Source of the DNA: Romboutsia_E sp900604535
GTDB lineage: Bacteria; Bacillota; Clostridia; Peptostreptococcales; Peptostreptococcaceae
Assembly (NCBI RefSeq): GCF_900604535.1
Contig: NZ_UWOT01000013.1
Coordinates: 1 to 64,000 of the forward strand
Reading direction: 5' to 3'
Length of the DNA stretch: 64,000 nucleotides
Under the pieces are notes generated by a model. It was not told the DNA's origin. It searched no databases and saw only the letters and a program-made list of their open reading frames with translations. Positions 62,586 through 64,000 of this stretch are shown here, one piece after another (the first letter of the stretch is position 1; the number at the start of each line of letters is the position of its first letter). Made by a program: the position numbers and the translations under genes.

Positions 62586-63626
62586 TTATCTAATCAAAGA
62601 TCCAATTGCATTTAAATAATTATCTATATTGTCAATATCTATAGTAAATTCATTAAATTTTATATTTTTTATTTTTCTAATCGGAACCTCAATTTTTTCT
62701 TTTAAATATCCGTGAATATCATATAAGCTAGAAACTCCACCTAGAATATAAACATTATCTACTGTATTTCCAATATGCTTATTATTATAGAATCTAATTA
62801 TTCTTTCTATTTCATCTGATAAGTTTTGTATAAATATCATTTCATCATACGATATATCTGTATAGTTACTTCTAATTATCCTTGTAAAATCTAGTACACC
62901 ATTTCTATAAACATGTATTGATGTAAAGCTAGATCCTATATCAATGAATACATTTGTTAAAGAAGAGTCGTAGGATTCTTCATTGATTAAATCTGTTCGA
63001 GTAATTAATTTACTTAAAGAGTTAAATGTTACATCTAAAGATACAGGCTTTAACTTTAAACTTTTTAACAAATCATAATACCCTCTAGCCATTTTTTCAG
63101 GATATGCTATAACATACACTTTTATCTTTATATTATCATCTTGTTTAATTTCATCTTGCTCTATATACTGAACAATATAGTCATTTAAATTTATTGGAAG
63201 GTACTGCTCCATTTCAAACTTTATTACACTCTCAACTTCATCTTCTTCTACTTTTGGTATTAGGATTTCTCTATTTATAATAGTTGTTGAGTTTGTTGTG
63301 AAACTTGCATATTTTGATTTTATTTTATTTTCATTAAATAATATTTGAATTTTATCAGTTAATATCTTTTCATTTATAATTAATCCATCTTTCACACAAT
63401 TTTTTGGTGTCTCAAATTCTAGACACTTATTTATAATTAATTTTCCTTTATAATATTTGCCTACTACTAATTTTGTGTACTCACTTCCAATATCAAATGA
63501 AACTACCTCATTTTTTATTTCTTTTTCTTTTTGTTGCTTACTTTTAACTTTTTTTCTTTTCTTTTTTGTTAAATCTTTTATATCCATACTCATAAGCTCT
63601 TTTAGACTTATTTTCTTAGCTTCCAA
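62586..63626 (-). CDS. pilM: PilM-like actin-fold assembly ATPase
   Basis: An FtsA/actin-like cytoplasmic protein that docks on PilN and links it to the motor, about 346 residues. VSFDIGSEYTKLVVG (about 45-59) and FIDIGSSFTSIHVY (about 230) are the two phosphate-binding loops, and ILGGVSSLYDI (about 300) is the adenosine motif. The first 40 residues are very basic (KKKRKKVKSKQQKEK), which is unusual. The TTG at 63626 lies six bases after GAGGTG; a GTG at 63635 overlaps that site and would add three residues. Confidence 0.9.
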   Translation of the reverse strand: MEAKKISLKELMSMDIKDLTKKKRKKVKSKQQKEKEIKNEVVSFDIGSEYTKLVVGKYYKGKLIINKCLEFETPKNCVKDGLIINEKILTDKIQILFNENKIKSKYASFTTNSTTIINREILIPKVEEDEVESVIKFEMEQYLPINLNDYIVQYIEQDEIKQDDNIKIKVYVIAYPEKMARGYYDLLKSLKLKPVSLDVTFNSLSKLITRTDLINEESYDSSLTNVFIDIGSSFTSIHVYRNGVLDFTRIIRSNYTDISYDEMIFIQNLSDEIERIIRFYNNKHIGNTVDNVYILGGVSSLYDIHGYLKEKIEVPIRKIKNIKFNEFTIDIDNIDNYLNAIGSLIR

Positions 63627-63653
63627 TATCTCCACCTCTTTACTTATTAATTA

Positions 63654-64000
63654 CTATATACTATCGTACATGCTTGTCATAGGTAACATAATAGATACAA
63701 CTATAAATCCTACTACAATTCCCATTACTACTATAAGTAAGGGCTCTATCATTGCTGAAGTAGCTTGTATTTGACTTTCTAATTCATCATCATAAAAGTC
63801 TGCTGTTTTATACATTATGTCATCTAATGTACCTGACTCTTCTCCTATTTTTACCATCGTAGCCATCATTTTAGGAAATATATTACTGTTACTAATAGGT
63901 TTATATATTCCTTCACCTCTAACTACAGATTCTCTCATTTTTAATATAACTTCTTCTGCAATTTTATTTCCAACTATATCCGCTATTAGCTCTAACGCTC
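63654..64000 (-). CDS. pilC: PilC/GspF inner-membrane protein (partial)
   Basis: The C-terminal 115 or so residues of a platform protein; the frame is open across the right edge of the window. GTGKIGEESGTLDD-like segment (here MVKIGEESGTLDDIMYKTADFYDDELE, split by the family loop) and the last helix (IEPLLIVVMGIVVGFIVVS) followed by PMTSMYDSI are typical of PilC/GspF. It precedes pilM by about 25 bases. The start and the usual upstream pilB lie outside the window. Confidence 0.93.
   Translation of the reverse strand, partial: ALELIADIVGNKIAEEVILKMRESVVRGEGIYKPISNSNIFPKMMATMVKIGEESGTLDDIMYKTADFYDDELESQIQATSAMIEPLLIVVMGIVVGFIVVSIMLPMTSMYDSI

Overview
The window is a low-GC, spore-former chromosome segment. 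Its gene content points to a Clostridia, most probably family Peptostreptococcaceae: sporulation genes spoIIE, spoVT, yabP and yabQ, a Gram-positive type IV pilus (TFP) cluster, a class II c-di-GMP riboswitch and a split transketolase. The family call is inference; the 16S fragment at the left edge could settle it. Almost everything is on the minus strand, so transcription runs right to left. No phage, insertion sequence, CRISPR array or tRNA gene was seen.

Layout from left to right. 1-740: 5' end of a 16S rRNA gene, leaving the window on the left, with its leader and promoter. 741-8430: small unknown proteins, a C-terminal processing protease, 5-formyl-THF cyclo-ligase, a LonB-type protease and a two-gene transketolase. 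8430-11739: the Firmicutes block acpS, CBS protein, LolA-like lipoprotein, alr, mazE, mazF. 12006-18891: a complete F1Fo ATP synthase operon (atpZ, atpI-like, B, E, F, H, A, G, D, C). The c subunit has the Na+-binding residue set and epsilon lacks its C-terminal domain. 19309-29224: the conserved housekeeping order glpX, rho, rpmE, tdk, DUF1385, prmC, prfA, a ZIP transporter, tsaC, rpiB, upp. 29445-32468: galU, a 36-residue membrane peptide and a secreted oligoendopeptidase F. 32554-32872: a non-coding cluster of DnaA boxes. 32906-47204: the sporulation and division neighbourhood pth, mfd, prsA, spoVT, spoVB-like, mazG, hup, rqcP, yabP, yabQ, divIC, ppx, spoIIE.

47219-64000 is a type IV pilus cluster that continues past the right edge. 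It holds pilC (partial), pilM, pilN, an enlarged pilO, three pilin-like proteins, a 1588-residue exported DUF5057/PA14-type protein, then a c-di-GMP-II riboswitch driving the major pilin, a frameshifted pilT, a full-length prepilin peptidase, a processive-type glycosyltransferase and a second, short prepilin peptidase. The riboswitch ties pilin production to c-di-GMP, the second messenger of surface attachment.

Most promising for a second look are the DnaA-box cluster in front of the secreted peptidase gene, the riboswitch-controlled pilin unit with its broken retraction ATPase, the giant pilus-associated protein with a duplicated module, the sodium-type ATP synthase with short epsilon, the 42-bp palindrome inside the atp operon, and three TTGA-N5-TCAA dyads around the atp promoter.
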